From positions 9,966,866-10,030,865 of the forward strand of contig OZ024892.1 of the NCBI GenBank assembly GCA_964017195.1: a DNA stretch of 64,000 bases. Reading direction: 5' to 3'. Origin of the DNA: Siderastrea radians (lineage: Eukaryota > Cnidaria > Anthozoa > Scleractinia > Rhizangiidae). The notes beneath the pieces were generated by a model, which was not told the origin of the DNA, searched no databases, and worked only from the letters and a program-made list of their open reading frames with translations. Position numbers and translations under genes: made by a program. This document shows positions 12,562 to 26,400 of this stretch, one piece after another. Positions within the stretch are counted from its first letter, which is position 1, and every line of letters begins with the position of its first letter.

Positions 12562-14267
12562 AAAGGCGGCATTTTGTGAAGAATTTTCAAATAGTCGCAT
12601 CGCTCTCATTTCATTTCTCAGTTTTTCAGTGAAAAATCCACAAATAAAGGACTCAGAAAGCGGAATACTTTTAAGGAAACATTCAGCAATAATTTGTGAC
12701 TCAGTGATTGAGACTGACGGACGGAGACGACATCGTGCCGCTAAAAATTTTTTTGGCTTTGTCTCGGTGGCCTTTGGGAAGCCTGAGTTAACAATCAACA
12801 TCCTCAACAGAGAAAGATGTGGCATCTATACCTTTTTCGGGATAGCCTGAAAGGGTTTTGTGAAACATTGACTATCCAAGGCAAAAATAATTTGAAGTGG
12901 ATTTGAACTTCTCGAATATAAATGTTCTCTTAGTCAAGACGGGATGCCAAGGTTACAATCCTTGTCCCTATAGTAACCAACGATCTCGTCTCCGAGCTCC
13001 AGCTGAAGTTTAATTTACGCGTGAGCTCACCGATGCAGATAGGCCAAAGCCAAACTCCATGTGTCCTTTCTTCTGAAAAGGTTCAATTATTTGCCGATGT
13101 CCCAGCATTCGAACGATAATTTGTTTTTGGTAGTTAACTTTCTTTCAGTAAGGAAATTGAGCCACTTTCAAGAGACAAATGTTTATATCTCCTGATCGTG
13201 TGATAATTCCTCCGCGTCACGAGCCCTTCAAGTTGCGCCATTTGTCTTTAACTTTTCATAAATGGAGAAATTTTCTCATAATCATTTTATCTCGTATATA
13301 ATCATCTTTGCCGAGATGATTTTCGGAAATTATTTATGGTTCCCGAAAACTACCAGAATTTTCGTGGGCGTGGCCCGGATTCTTCACCCCCACTGAAATA
13401 CCATTTCTTCCGATCCCGAAAGTGTTTCTGCCATTTTTCTCGGCTTATACCCCAAACGATGCTGGGGCTATTCTAAAGGTGGTCATTTTATATTCAAACA
13501 CTCTAAGCAGCTCCACACCATGAATTTTGACCCTGAGCACAACGTTCAGCCCACCCCTGTCTCTGTTATTCAGGAGTCTCTTTAGGGGTTGAACTATCCT
13601 GTAAAGAAGTATATAATGAAGGCATCTATGCTCTGACTTTGACACTAAAGGGTTAAGATAAGGAGAGAATGAGTATTTTCTCCTTGCTATTTCATTGGTT
13701 AATCTGTTACATTCATCTACAAGTAAACGTAAAATTGACATACATGAAAGTAATTAATTAAGACGTGTGAGCTGACTGTTGTCTGACACAAGAATCCAAA
13801 ACACGAGGGCACAGTTAATAGTGTTTTAAAAGCTTGAACGTGACAAAAAAACCTAGAGTAGCTACAGTGCTTTACCCCTGACCACTTAATAAAATTAGTT
13901 CGTTTTATGGAGGTTGAAGCTCGAGATTGCTACCTTTGACCAGATAAACAAAATAGCGAGCTCATAAGTGGAAAAATCAGCACCATAAGCCAGACATTTC
14001 TTAGTGAAATTGTTCAAGATATTGTAATTATTGACGAACAGTTTAAAGGTCTTTAACTTGATTTGTTCGGACGTGCGTTCCTTTCCCAAGATTTGAATTT
14101 TTTTGGTAATTGAAAACATTTCAGTGTAGTTCACGATCAGTGTTATTTTGTTTTTCCTCCCAAACAAATATTTGGCAATCTTTGAAGTTATCTAAACAGG
14201 TTTGTCAGTACACAGTGAAATTTAAGGATGTTCTGACCTCTGACTCGACCTTTTCTAATTCTTGCAG
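12562..14267. other. Upstream flank of the polycystin gene; nothing identified
   Basis: No exon, promoter element or repeat can be named with confidence. A likely 3' splice site ends it at 14267, implying an unlocated 5'UTR exon upstream. Confidence 0.4.
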
Positions 14268-14343
14268 TTGCATGTAGAATGATAAAATCACAAGGAAGCC
14301 ATCAACACAAGCTGACGTGCCTGAACAGGCGAAAAGCTTCGAG

Positions 14344-14434
14344 ATGAGGACGGCGCCATGGTTTTCAACCGTCTTTGTTTTGGACGCTTTCTTCCTCGTC
14401 TTACAATGGACTCAATCATTTTACATCGGACCTG
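14344..14434 (+). CDS. Exon 1: start codon and signal peptide
   Basis: ATG at 14344 opens a hydrophobic leader ([20 protein letters not shown]...) and ends after 91 nt at a consensus donor, G|GTACGT, in phase 1. The F5/8C exon at 22635 begins in the matching phase, giving a junction codon GAT (Asp) directly before the first domain cysteine. A pyrimidine-rich CTAATTCTTGCAG ends at 14267, so a 5'UTR intron is likely and the exon may begin at 14268. The leader is plausible but short; the two duplicated leader exons at 20107 and 27777 are alternatives. Confidence 0.55.
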
Positions 14435-17400
14435 GTACGTATGGAAGTTTACTCTACCGTTTATTTGTTGATAGTTTTATTTTACTTAAACAGCGGCGAT
14501 ACATTTGGTTAGCGTTGCGAACATATAAGTAAGTTTCAGTGCTACGAAAGCCCTTATGAAATTCCACATCGTGTTCTGTTCAAAATGTTTTCACTTTATT
14601 CAAGTCTTGCCAAGAAAACACTTGAAAATCCTTAAATGCGATTAAGGGTGTATAAAATGGCTTTGTCTGGCTCGCTAGGATCAAGGATGTTTTCGCTTTG
14701 ACCTAGTCAGCGGGCTTTTAGATATAATCTTCCTGGGTATCTTAAAATTTTGAAGTATACAAGCAACGTTATTATATATGGGGCAGTATCAGGGTGATAA
14801 GAAAAAAAGAAACGCTTTTTCCATATCGATACTTTGCAAGCACTCGAATCCACCACTTAACAGTCAACAGAGTGGGTACTAAATGGTCCTTTCATGAATC
14901 CAAGATAAGTTCGAGAGGCCAGACATTAGCATGAAATATTCTAAAGCTGCAGAGTACGTAAGCCTAACTGGAGGCGAATTCGAATCACAAAATCTCTGTT
15001 TAAAGTGAAATAAATATACGCTGGAGGACATGATATTTGTTCCCCTTGAGATAATAAACTGTGATAACATTGCCTGATCACTCGCAGAAATGGGGAAGCA
15101 ATGCGATGACAGATATCAAATGCATAATCTTTGACGCCAGCTTCGGACAAGCTCTCTTTTTGACTGCTAAGTTTGTTTAGAAATTGAACCTTCCCTCGTC
15201 ATCAAATCTTTAGCTGATGAATGTGTTTAAAAGTTTAATTTATGGATGAAATCATTTGATGTATCAGCGCTCAAATTCAGCCAAATCATTGAGTAAAGGT
15301 TGTGCCACTGTTCTACGATACATTTCATTTAAGGAGGAAGTAGAGGAATTTTTTAACTCCGACGGCATTTCGAGCGTGGATAGGAATAATATATTAAATA
15401 CATTTAAGAAGAGTTTGATACTTTACTTAACAGTTAAAAAAAAAGATTAGCTAAAAAGGGACAAATTTTACTGTCTCGTTTATACACAATATTTGCCAGA
15501 AGATTTTTTTTTCGCGCCAAAAGGTCACTATAACAGACATTTCGGGCCTGCTGTCTCCTTATCAGGGTGTACTTAAGCCTGGCTCGTCAGTTGATATTCT
15601 TATGATCCGTACTCCAGTCTTGCGATCCTTTAAAGCTTAGGACAAAGATTGTGACTCTCGCTTTGTTGCTGGTGGTTGCAAAAATTCTTTTTAGAATAAC
15701 TAGCTTCTTACACTTCTGGACGAACAAATAACGTATTTTCTTTAAAGAGGAAGAAAAATAGTTGAAAACTATTCCCACTTGGGGTGTAATTAATAAAGAA
15801 CTGTGACAGACGAGCACGACTGAAACCAGAGGAAATCGGGAGATTTCTGCCAAGTCTTGTATTTTCTTTCTCTGCTTTCTATCTCTTATTTCCAACGTAA
15901 CGAGAGAATTGAGCTAAAAACTCTCGTTTCTTTCCATCACATGGCAGCTTTATTACATTATGGAGGTTTGTCTTTTCTATAAATGCTCGCATTTAACCTT
16001 TATCTTTGTGTTCAGTGGAGACTGGATTCAACAATGTTCTGTTTGACATCGGATACGAACACAAAATAAATGAAAACGAACTTTCGCCGTGGGTACCCAT
16101 AAATAACAAAAACAAAAACAAAACCAGAGGAAATGCGACAGGTTTTTGTTTATTTTGCTACCACATCGACCACATCGTGCTGTCGTATTTCAACTTCGCA
16201 CACTATGTGTTAAGTCGATACGAATGTCTGACTGCTCCAAGCTGTCACCATGTATGCAATGTTAATTAGATAATAATTGCTTAATCTAGCAATTTCCTTG
16301 AGGTATAGGTAATTATTTAATTTCCGTTTAATATTAGCTTACAAGTATTTGACTTTTTGACGTGTTTTTGGAACATTATTGAACACAAGGATTTAACCTT
16401 TCAATTCCTGGGAGTTTAACTAAACTCAAATTAAATCGTTTTATGTTTGTAGACGTAAGGGAGTCGTGGGGTCCGCAAAACAAATAACAATTACAAAATA
16501 ATGTTATCATTGAAAACTCTGATATGACGGTTATATCAGACATATCTTATGAACCCGTCTGTAAAGTACTTCAGTTATGCCAGTATTAATTATAACCTCC
16601 GTTTAAGTAACTGTCGTTATAGTTTACATTTGGTATTGAGAGATTCGCCCACTAAGAACGGATTTTTCATAAATGGAAGAAACAAACAAAACTTCACTGT
16701 TATGCCAATTTTAAAAGGAAACTCCATCGCTTATGCATTCAAATGTCACACGTTGAGGTATTTACAGACGTTTGTATGGCGGAGTAGCAACCGGCTTTAC
16801 TGCACAGCCACACACAGTGACAAACGAAGGCAATAGAATTTCTGAAATCGCTTTCACCTCTCATTATCTAAAGTTTTAAAACTCTTTGCTTTTAGAACTG
16901 GATTTTCCGAAGGAAAAAAGAAAGAAAACGCTTAATTCAAAATGACGAACAGTTTGACTGCCCCTCATCAGGTCCCTTCAATATGGCTGTCAGAGGAAAA
17001 CACTGCAGCCATGTTGAAAACGCTGGCAGCCATATTGAAAACACGAACAGCCATATTGCAAACACTGGCAGCCATGTTGAAGGAACCTAGTACCTGTTGA
17101 AAGACCGTCAAACTACTGGAAACGTCGTTTTGATTTGAACGTTTTAATCAACCTGGGAATATCCCGTTGTTAAACCAAACAATTTTCAGAGAAGGGAAAT
17201 TTGACATCAGTTTTCGGAAGAAAGCCAGCATCTCGTTCAAATTGTAACTTATTCAGAGTTTTCACATTTCTGCGCATTTGCTAAAGTTATTTAATGTCTG
17301 ATGACAGAGTCGCTACCAATTTATTAGGCCTTTCAGTGTGTTTAAGTCCCGATAAATGTATGCTTTTAGGGAGATATCAAAGAACACCGACGTAAACAAA

Positions 17401-20400
17401 GACTCCACTCTCGTCACTTAGGCCCATTTCATCGATCCGAAACAAGAACATCAGCCGGAGGCCATTTTTTAGAAAAATATATCACAAATCATGTATGAGA
17501 ACCCGCAAAAACACTTACTTCATGATCAGCTTCTTTCCGACAATGTATTCTGGAACAGTCACATAAATACAATTTATCTGTTCCATCAATTTATTTACTT
17601 TAAATTAGTTTTCCAGTTTGATTTGTTTTTGATTACTTTTTCATTTAGATGCGTCGTCAATCCATAAATACACCACTATTTCAGCTTCTTTCCTGCATTA
17701 AGTATTCAAGAATAGTCTTTTCTACTAGTTGCTCCACCTAAAAAAAATCATTTTGACCATTTTGATTTGTTTTAAGTTATTTTGCCATTTGGATGCAATC
17801 CACGAGGACGCTTATTTTCCATTTTGCTTTGTGATACACCAGTTTTCCACTTTTTTGGTTTAGAGTAAATAGAATAAATAACTGTTTATTCCATGATAAT
17901 TTTCTTTTAACCATATCTTACATTAGCCTCATAGAACTTTAATTTATAGCACACATTTTTCTAGCGTTAAAGAGACAGTATCTACAGTTAATGTTTAGAA
18001 GTTCAAAAATTGTCATTTGTGTCATAGATGTAATGTTACATTTACAGATCTCAAAGAAAAATCATAAGCAGGTTATAAGCCAGGACTAAAAATTAACTTC
18101 AGTGCTTGGTCGCCACTCGGGCCAGTATCCCTGAATTCTTAGTAGCCCAGGCCAAAATATATAAAGTGGCCCTCAAATTTTGTCTGCTAACACAAAAAAA
18201 ATTTTGAACCATTTTTGCTCGAATAAACGCCTCACGGATGTTTCGGCCCGTGTTTTCTTTCTAGTAGGGTGTTCGACTGACACGCCAAAAGAAATTTGCT
18301 TGATCTTAACATTGTCTTGAAAGCTCACATTTGCCAGTGTACTGTCGAGAAATTGGTTAAATTGTTATTATAATAAAAACTTTGTTCGGTCTGTGTTGGG
18401 AATCATTCGTCTCGTTCTTCCTTGCCCTATAGGTCAGAACCTATAGGCTCTGACTTGGTCCATAAACTCCCAAAGAAAAACTGGACCATTTTTTCCTAAT
18501 ACAGACAAAACGATCTTCTCAACGCCTATAAACTACAGTATCGCGATTCTCAGTTTCTTTCGAACGCCTTTGAATTCAGGTGAAAAGTAAGCCTATTATA
18601 TCGAGCAGTGTTGAGTGATTTTGCTGATATTCCTGTTTGAAAACGTACCGCATCTCGTGTGAACAAAAACAAAACGGCGTGTACATATCGGAGCGATCTA
18701 AAAACTCGATCACGAACGGTTTGAATTTTGCACTTTAGAACGAAACTTTTACTACAATTGATGAACTAAGAGTTGAGGAAAGAAAGGAAAGAAAAGAAAG
18801 GTACTCCAAGGAAAAACATTTTATTTTATTGTTATTGTTATTCTTTTCGTATTTCTCAAATCGTAGTCGCCCTTCGGGCGATCAAATCTTAACTTTTAGT
18901 GGCCCTGGACAATTCTTAGTCGCCACGGGCGACCGTGCGACCGCCAAGTTTTAACCCTGTTATAAGCGTGACGCTTTCCGACAGTGGTACGATTTGGATA
19001 CCTAGTCGTAATTATACATAAGTTTTATAAATTAGATTGAAGGTAGGAAACAAATTTTGGAGTCAATGAATAGGTTACAATTAAACGAGATACTTGCTTG
19101 CTTTCGCCTAGAAGTTTCATCTTCCCCTTCGATTGTATGGGGGTTACGCTTAATAATTTTGTTTCTTTGTTTCTTCATCTTTCATTGTTCTGTTTGGAAA
19201 GGAATACCAAATACTCAAGAAGTGTTTCATCACGAACATTTCAAATTTCTTCCAAAAGGCTCCGGGACCGTACTCTTATATGCCATTTCCTGCATTTAGC
19301 CTCTCTATCAAGGTGAGGGCTGGTGCATGTATTGCATTTCATATGCAAATTAGTTTTGTTTTTGCATGTAAATGAAACTCATTCTCATATGAAATGCTTT
19401 GCGCCCAGACCTCACCTTGAAAAAGAGGCTGAAGACATTTCTGAAATGGTCTATTACTACGGCACAGAAACGAATCGATCGGAAGGGCACTGAAGTCCTG
19501 CCGTCGGGTGGAGAGAATTTAGCACAGTCTTTCAATAGCGGGCTAAAACGAGTTAAGAAAACCACGCAAACGATTTCAGGTTTAAAAGATTATTTAATAT
19601 TGTACTTGTATTCATGGTTTGGTGGTTTTGTAGAATGTCTGCGCCACTCTAAACACGTCATGTTCATCAACTGTTAATACTCATTCTGTCTTGTTTATTC
19701 TGTTTAACCAATGACATCAAGACTTTTGATAAACAAAAGGCAGAGGTCGTGTCAGTTACAAAAAGAAGTCTCAAGTTAGAACAAATAGCGAGGAAAATAA
19801 GTTGACTACCAAAGATTTTCAAGTATGTGCTAATTAAATTAAACTCACTGCTAACAAATTATAGGAACCTTTGACTCGCAGACTGATTTTAGGACACATT
19901 TCTACACCGAATTTAAAGACAGCACAACTCTAAGGAGTGTTTTGAAACAAATTTGTTTCCTGCCTTCAACTTAATTGCCTTAAAAGCCCATTAACCCTGA
20001 AGGCATTTGGTGTTTCAAATATGATAGGTCATACGGACAGAAAAGTCAATAAGATTTGTATATTCTGCAGTCTGACTCGAGCTTTAGGTTTGATAACAAT
20101 GCGACAATGAACTCCATAAGAGCGAAGTTTTTTCTGATTCACTGTTTTTCGTGGATCAACTTACTGAGATTTTGTGGAGTCTTTTCAGGAGGTAAGTGCG
20201 ATAATTTAACGGAAATTTCTTGTTGTAAATTGTACGATAATTGCAAATAGTGACACCCTTTGTTTAGAAAATTCCTGCGCCGAAAATGGCACGGCTCATG
20301 TATACTTTCGTTATGATGTCGAAGTCGTCTTGAGAACTTCAATTAGCCTTCCGTGACTTTCAAAGATTTGCCTTTGATACCAAATCTTAATGCCGAGTTT

Positions 20401-23400
20401 GCTAATTCTGACCACGATAGCGACACCACATGTTTAGAAACCTCATGCATTGAACGTGGTGGTTCTATACTGTAATCTTTTTAAGTTTCGAAATTGCCTT
20501 GCAGTATTGAATTCATGATCAGCCTTCAGGGACTATTAGCATTCGCTTTGATATACTAAATGCCGAGTTTACTAATTATGACCAACTATCGATTCAATGT
20601 GATTCTATAAACTGAATTATTCTTTAATGGAGGTTTGCTAACACTACTTTGCACCCCGAGTCCTAAGTACTGTTATAACCTCCTCCAAAGACTGTATTAA
20701 ACAAAAGGTGGGTTCGTCTGTATTTAGTATTGTCGGTTTCTTAACAACTACAACGAGATCAGTCGTCAGTCGCGCTAAAGCTCAGTGTTGAGGATGTTGT
20801 GTGTTTAGGTCAGTCAATTTGTGAGTTGACCATTGGAGTGAAAAAATCTTAAAGCTTGCATCACCTTCTGCATAGAAGCACTAGGCTACATTACAGGGGC
20901 ACCCTACGGTTCGTTTCGGGGAATATCTGTTCGGAAGGCCTAACATCGCCTGAGATATTCGGATTTAACTGGAGTGAAAGCTAGAGATTTCTTTGTCGGA
21001 CCATCACCTCAGACTTTCGTAACAGGAGGACTTATTAGTTCCTATTGTTTTCGGAGGGAAAAATATATCGTTTAGAGTGCCAAATAAGGTCAGCTAGCAT
21101 TTTCGTTGAGCCGTCAGCAGCTCGGCAATTCGGCGGATAGAATTCTGTTTCCTAAAATTTTCTGCGGCCTAAATTTTCAGCTAAAAACGCCGAACAGATC
21201 AATCTGTATTAGCTTGCACAAATATGCCTTTGAAAAGCTCTAAAACAATCTAAGAAAGCAGAAAATGATGTTTAAAGTACTTTGCTCAAATTGTCTCGTT
21301 GGGTGCCCCTGACATTAAGGCTTTTGGCGGGGAAGGCCACTTACTCAGCTTTTCAGTTGCATGGCATACGGGCTGCATATTGCAACATGTCGATAAGGAG
21401 CAGAATTACAAGTGACTAGCTCAGTAGAAGTTTGCAGTTTGTAAAACTCATCACGATGAACAGCTCTTTATGCCGCAATGTTTAAGTCTTGACTTGCACA
21501 ATGAATAATAATGAAGTAAAAACCTTTTTTTTCAGATGACTTGCAAACTAAATAAATATTAACCCTGTTTGAAGAGTGAAATTTGGAGATGTTTTTCAGA
21601 AACTGATAATGTTCACCGGCTTTAAAACCTTGAAAAGGCTTCAGGAAATTAAAGAAACAGTTAGACAGTACTGAAATTTGTCAATCCGTGCTTTTTTTGG
21701 TAAGCATTATTGACGTTTATCAGACCGGTCTTTTGATCAGATAGAGATATTATGCTGTGTGGAGCGATTCTAGCACTGGAGTCTAAGTCGAAACCCTAAA
21801 AGTGACCACTGAAATATAAAAGCGATTGAGCAGTCCTTCCCCTTTGGCGCTGTTTAGTGTGCTGTCCAAGGTAGTCAATAATTCTAACTTTTGAGTCTGA
21901 GAATAAAATCCTAAAGTGTGACCGTTCAAATGAAAGCAGTAATTTCCTGTGGTGCTGTTTATCGTGCTGCACAGCGTTTCGAGTCTGTGGATGAAATCCT
22001 AAAGTCTGAGCATTCAAATGAAGGATATATTGAACAGTACTTTCCTGTGGTGCTGTTTATTGTGCTGCATAAGGTGGTTCTAAATTTTGAGTCTGTGGAT
22101 AAAATAATAAAGTGTGAGCATTCAAATGAAAGCTACACTGTAAATTCAGAAGATCTGTTTCCGCCCCCAAATGCCAGATTAGCCCTGAAGCTCCTGGAGC
22201 TGATACAGCCCGCTGTGGGGCTATTTCAGCCACAACTGGGACAGAACTAACCCCATTGAAAGCCGAAACAGCCCACATTGGGAGGCAATTTGGCCCTTTG
22301 GTGCCGGCTCAGCCTCTGTAAATCGGGCTATTATGGGCTTAAATAGAGAGCCAGAACTTCTGAATTTACAGTGTATAATTGAGCAGTATTTTCCTTTGGT
22401 GCTGTTTATTTAATACTGACTTCATAAAGTGGTTCAAAATTTTGATTTTATGGATAAAATCCTGAAGTATTAAATTTTAATTAAAGCTATTTAACAGTAC
22501 CTGCCTTTCAAAGGTGCTGTTTGTTAATCAGTATTGAATGAAGGAAATTTGCGAATTCTTGAATTTAATTTTGGGCACACCAGAAAGCTAGTTAAAAGGT
22601 CAAAAGACATGTTTGCGATGTTTCTCTCTTACAGATTGCTATAAGCCTCTGGGACTTTCGGATGGCCGCATTAATGACACACAAATAACCGCCAACACAG
22701 TTTATAACAACAACACGAAACTATACGGACCTGGCCGCGCGAGACTGAACCGAACAGGCGGTTACCGAGCACAGCCTGGGTCCCCGGCTGGCGCAGCTCT
22801 TTCAGTGTACTTTCCAGAGACGATGATCATAACTGGAATAGCAACTCAAGGTTATTATGGTGCAAATATAGAAGAGTGGACTAAAAAATATAACTTAGGA
22901 TATTCTTTTGGATCTGGCACTTTTTTCTTCAAGGAGAAGAACAGACGCGACACTAAGGTAATCAAAAAGCAAACTTTTTTTAAAGATGTCGGGATTTCGG
23001 TTTGCTAAAATTAATTGTGTTCTTCTGGTTGTCCTTGAAAAATACCAATCCTAGAAGTCTGGTACAAAAAACGTGGAAATTTTATTAAGTAACTATGAAA
23101 GACGAATTATTTGCAAAAAATTATGTTCGTTTCAGTTTGCTCGTCTTTCGTGTGATTAAAGCTCTCATTCGATGGCCTGGGTAGGTACAAAAATGGAGAA
23201 ATAAATGTGCTTAATTTGTTTTGATTGACACGTAGCGCACATGAAAAAAAAAAAGAACAGATACCAATTCCCTTAATGAATCCTTTTCACGGCCACTCTG
23301 GCTATAGAAAAACTTTTCTTGGAAGAAACGGTGCAGTGTGTCCAGTAGTGATCACCATCTAATTTCTCTTCATTATATCAGTGTATTATGACATACAGGT

Positions 23401-26400
23401 CACGAGAATTTGGCAAATGATCACCAAACATGAACTGTATTGATCTTTAAACAGGTTCTCCCAATTAGTAATCAATAAAATCTATGGAGACGAGTGAGGA
23501 GAATTTGTATAATGAAATGAGTTGGGGCTGAGAAGGTTAAAAGAACACGTTGTCTAGTATGTAGCAGTATTTGTAGTCAGAAGTAACGTATATTTTGAAA
23601 TTTGGTTTCCAGCAATTTCTAGGCAACAAAGACAACAACACTATTGTACGTCATTTTGTTCCGCTACCAGCAATGCTCACGTCACTTCACATCATCCCAA
23701 CTTGGTGGCACAACAACTTTGCAATTCGACTTGAATTGTACGGATGCATTAGAGGTGAGTTCGTGAGCGATGGGAAACATGTAGTTCCAGCTCTTATCGA
23801 ACTTTGTTTCAAGCAAACAGCGCTGAAATATGTCGACATTTCAATACAATTATCACCTTACCGTCAGTTCTGTTGTCCCGCGTGCGTGTCTTAGATTTCC
23901 ACATCTTCTTCTACAAGTATCCCTGTTTCCCTCCGGGCGATATCAAACTCACTCAAGAATCGGAGGGAAACAGGGATATTTGCAGAAGACGTGGAAATTA
24001 AAGACACAGGACAACCGAACTGACGGTAAGGTGATAATTTTTATTGACGTGTCGACATATTTCACCGCTGTTTGCTTGAAACAACGTTCGGTGAGAACTC
24101 GAACTACATGTTTCCTATAGCTCATGGTGAGTTTAGATTGCAGTATAAGAAAAGACCATACACTTCATGAATATCCATTGAACTGCTAGTGGTCCCTGTG
24201 TATAGCTAGACCGTGAAGTGGGAGAGATAAGAAATGCGAGCAAGCAAAAGAGCCAAACCCTTCTGATGAGAATGAAGCGAAGAAGAGCACTTCTCTGCCA
24301 GTTCACCCCTCGGCTCTAAAAAGGGGCGGCTAGTAATCTACATATTGCTGATGACGTAAAAATGCTAAGCTACAGAAACAACAACAAGAACAAGCTAAGG
24401 GAGCTACCAACAATAGAAAAATAGAGACAAAAAGCTGAAAACAATAACGAAATAGAACTACAGTCAAACCTGTGTTAAGCTAGCCTGGGAAAACAGCCGA
24501 CGATTCGCGAGGTCGCCACTTGAGCCCTCGTAAAACGACGTCTGAGTGAGGAGCACAGAAATTCCATACTGATGACGCTCACCACCCAGATCTTGGTAGT
24601 GCTTCTGTCAGAAGCACTACCAAGATCTGGGTAGTGCACGTCATCAGTATGGAATTTCTGTCCTCCTTACTCAGACGTCGTTTTGCGAGGGCTCAAGTGG
24701 CGACCTCGCAAAACATTGGCTGTTTTCTCAGGCTTGTATTAGCGGTCACCCTTGGGAAATGGGTAAGTGCACCTCGTTGGAACCTAGAAATGGGTGACTG
24801 CGACCGCTTAATAGAGGTGACCGCTTAGCAGAGGTGACCGCTTAGGGCCCGGTTGTTCGAAAGCCGGTTATCGCTAACCCGGGATTAAAGTTAATCAAGG
24901 GTCCCTTTTCTCTTGTTGAAAAGAATTTCCAAAGCTAGTTTTAACTGGCCGTTTCAAGCAACCAATGTCAAAACATAGCGCAAAAAGGATTTACAAAAAT
25001 ACGCATCCCTTGGCTATAAGCCTGGGTTAAAAATTGACAGTAATCCTAGGTTAGCCTAACCCTGCTTTGAGCAACCGGGCCCAGATTTACAGGAATTAAG
25101 AGGAAAATTTTCTGGGATTTTTCTGCCGAAAGCTTAATAGAGGGTGACCACTTACTGACAGGTTTGACTGTAATAAGGTCCTTTCTAGCGTGAAAGTGTT
25201 TAGAAAAACAGACAGAGACATGGGACCTCTTGAGCCAAGAGGAAATCTTCCTTGAACTGTAGAATTAAAGGATTAGTGTACATCTATTTTTCAGATGGAA
25301 ATGAATGCGAAAGCTTACCCTGTCTTAACAACGGGTCGTGTTGGGAAAAAATCCGAGGATACCAATGCAACTGTACAGCTGGCTTTAATGGGACGCACTG
25401 TGAAAAAAGTAAGTTAAGAAAACTTCTTGGTTTAATTTGCTTCGGACAAATCTTGTTAGTTGATGGTGGAAGCTGTGTAGATAGATCCTGTTTATGTCAT
25501 AGATGTAATGTTACATTTACAGTTCTCAAAGAAAATCATAAGCGGGTCATAAGGGTGACGGTTTCCGACATAGGTACGGCTTGGAAACTTCATAAGTTTT
25601 AGAAATTGTATTGAAGATAGGAAACAAAGTTTAGACACAGTGAATAAGTTACAATGAAACGAGATACTTGCTTTCAAAAAGTTTCAACTTTCCCTTTGTT
25701 TGTGTGGTTGTTGTGCTTAATTTTTATAATATTGCTTCTTTGTTTTTCATATTTTATTGATTTGTTTGAGAAGATATATCAAAGACTCAAGAAGTGTTTC
25801 ATCGGGAACGTCTTAAATTTCTTCCAAAAGGCCCCGGGGCCGTACACTTGTAAGCCATTTCCTACCGTGTGGCATAAAATTTTCGAGGGAATTTAATTTC
25901 GCGGATTGCCGATTTTTTGCATGAGTGTTTCGCGGGAACAAATTTTCACGAATTTGGATTTAAGTCTTCCCCACAGGGAAAAATTTTCGCGGATTTCTTG
26001 CAAGTTTCTCTCTGGTACTTGATCAGACATACAAAACTTGTACAGAGCAGCAAGAGATCTAATATTGTCTTATTTATTCTACTTTTAACTCAGAGCTACC
26101 GAAAGGTGTGGTTTTGTGTGCTTTCTGGGCTGGGTAGGCTTGGATAAATTATGCTAGTAATATGGCTTATTCTGCCTGCCGGCAGTGCTCTTAAGAATCG
26201 CTTATTCTGCTCGAAATTCTGCTCTGACACCCTTATTCTGCTCGAATTCTGTTCGGCACCCGAAAAACATTCGGCCCTTCGAGCCTTATGTATTTTCACA
26301 AATATGACAGGGAGCCTGGGCCTAACCCTTAGTACTAATTAGGTATTCATTATGTATAGCAAAATTGTGTTTCGTCTTACTTTAAATCACTAATATAAGA

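Larger units (their letters stand above)
18015..21435. repeat. Segmental duplication, left copy
   Basis: Aligns collinearly with 25490-29055: GTCATAGATGTAATGTTACA at both starts, matching blocks through the leader exon, and CTCAGTAGAAGTTTGC at both ends. Interrupted here by the hAT element 18081-18959 and the MITE 20894-21311, both absent from the right copy at those sites. Confidence 0.88.
14435..22634. other. Intron 1 (8.2 kb)
   Basis: Contains a short tandem repeat (16983-17087), the left segmental duplicate with its leader exon, a hAT-type element, a CAGGGGCACCC MITE and a 108-bp tandem array with a TA-flanked MITE. Open frames at 16006-16269 and 16549-16836 have a faint PAN/apple look but are not supported as exons. 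Confidence 0.6.
24461..25170. mobile_element. TA-flanked MITE hosting two nested elements
   Basis: Ends CAGTCAAACCTGT / ACAGGTTTGACTG, TA on both sides. Subterminal AGCGGTCACC and GGTGACCGCTTA motifs recur. It contains inserts at 24480-24735 and 24845-25082. Confidence 0.82.

Noticed and set aside
16006..16836. Two frames with a faint PAN/apple look ([15 protein letters not shown])
   Set aside because: Only one short motif fits, the cysteine pattern is incomplete, and donor and acceptor phases do not connect to the polycystin model.
24265..24290. CTGATGAGAATGAAGCGAAG as a hammerhead core
   Set aside because: No GAAA after a paired stem II and no cleavage triplet in register.
25654..25896. 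80-codon hydrophobic frame in the right duplicate, paralogous to 19057-19299
   Set aside because: The two copies do not keep the same frame or protein, so it is not under coding constraint.
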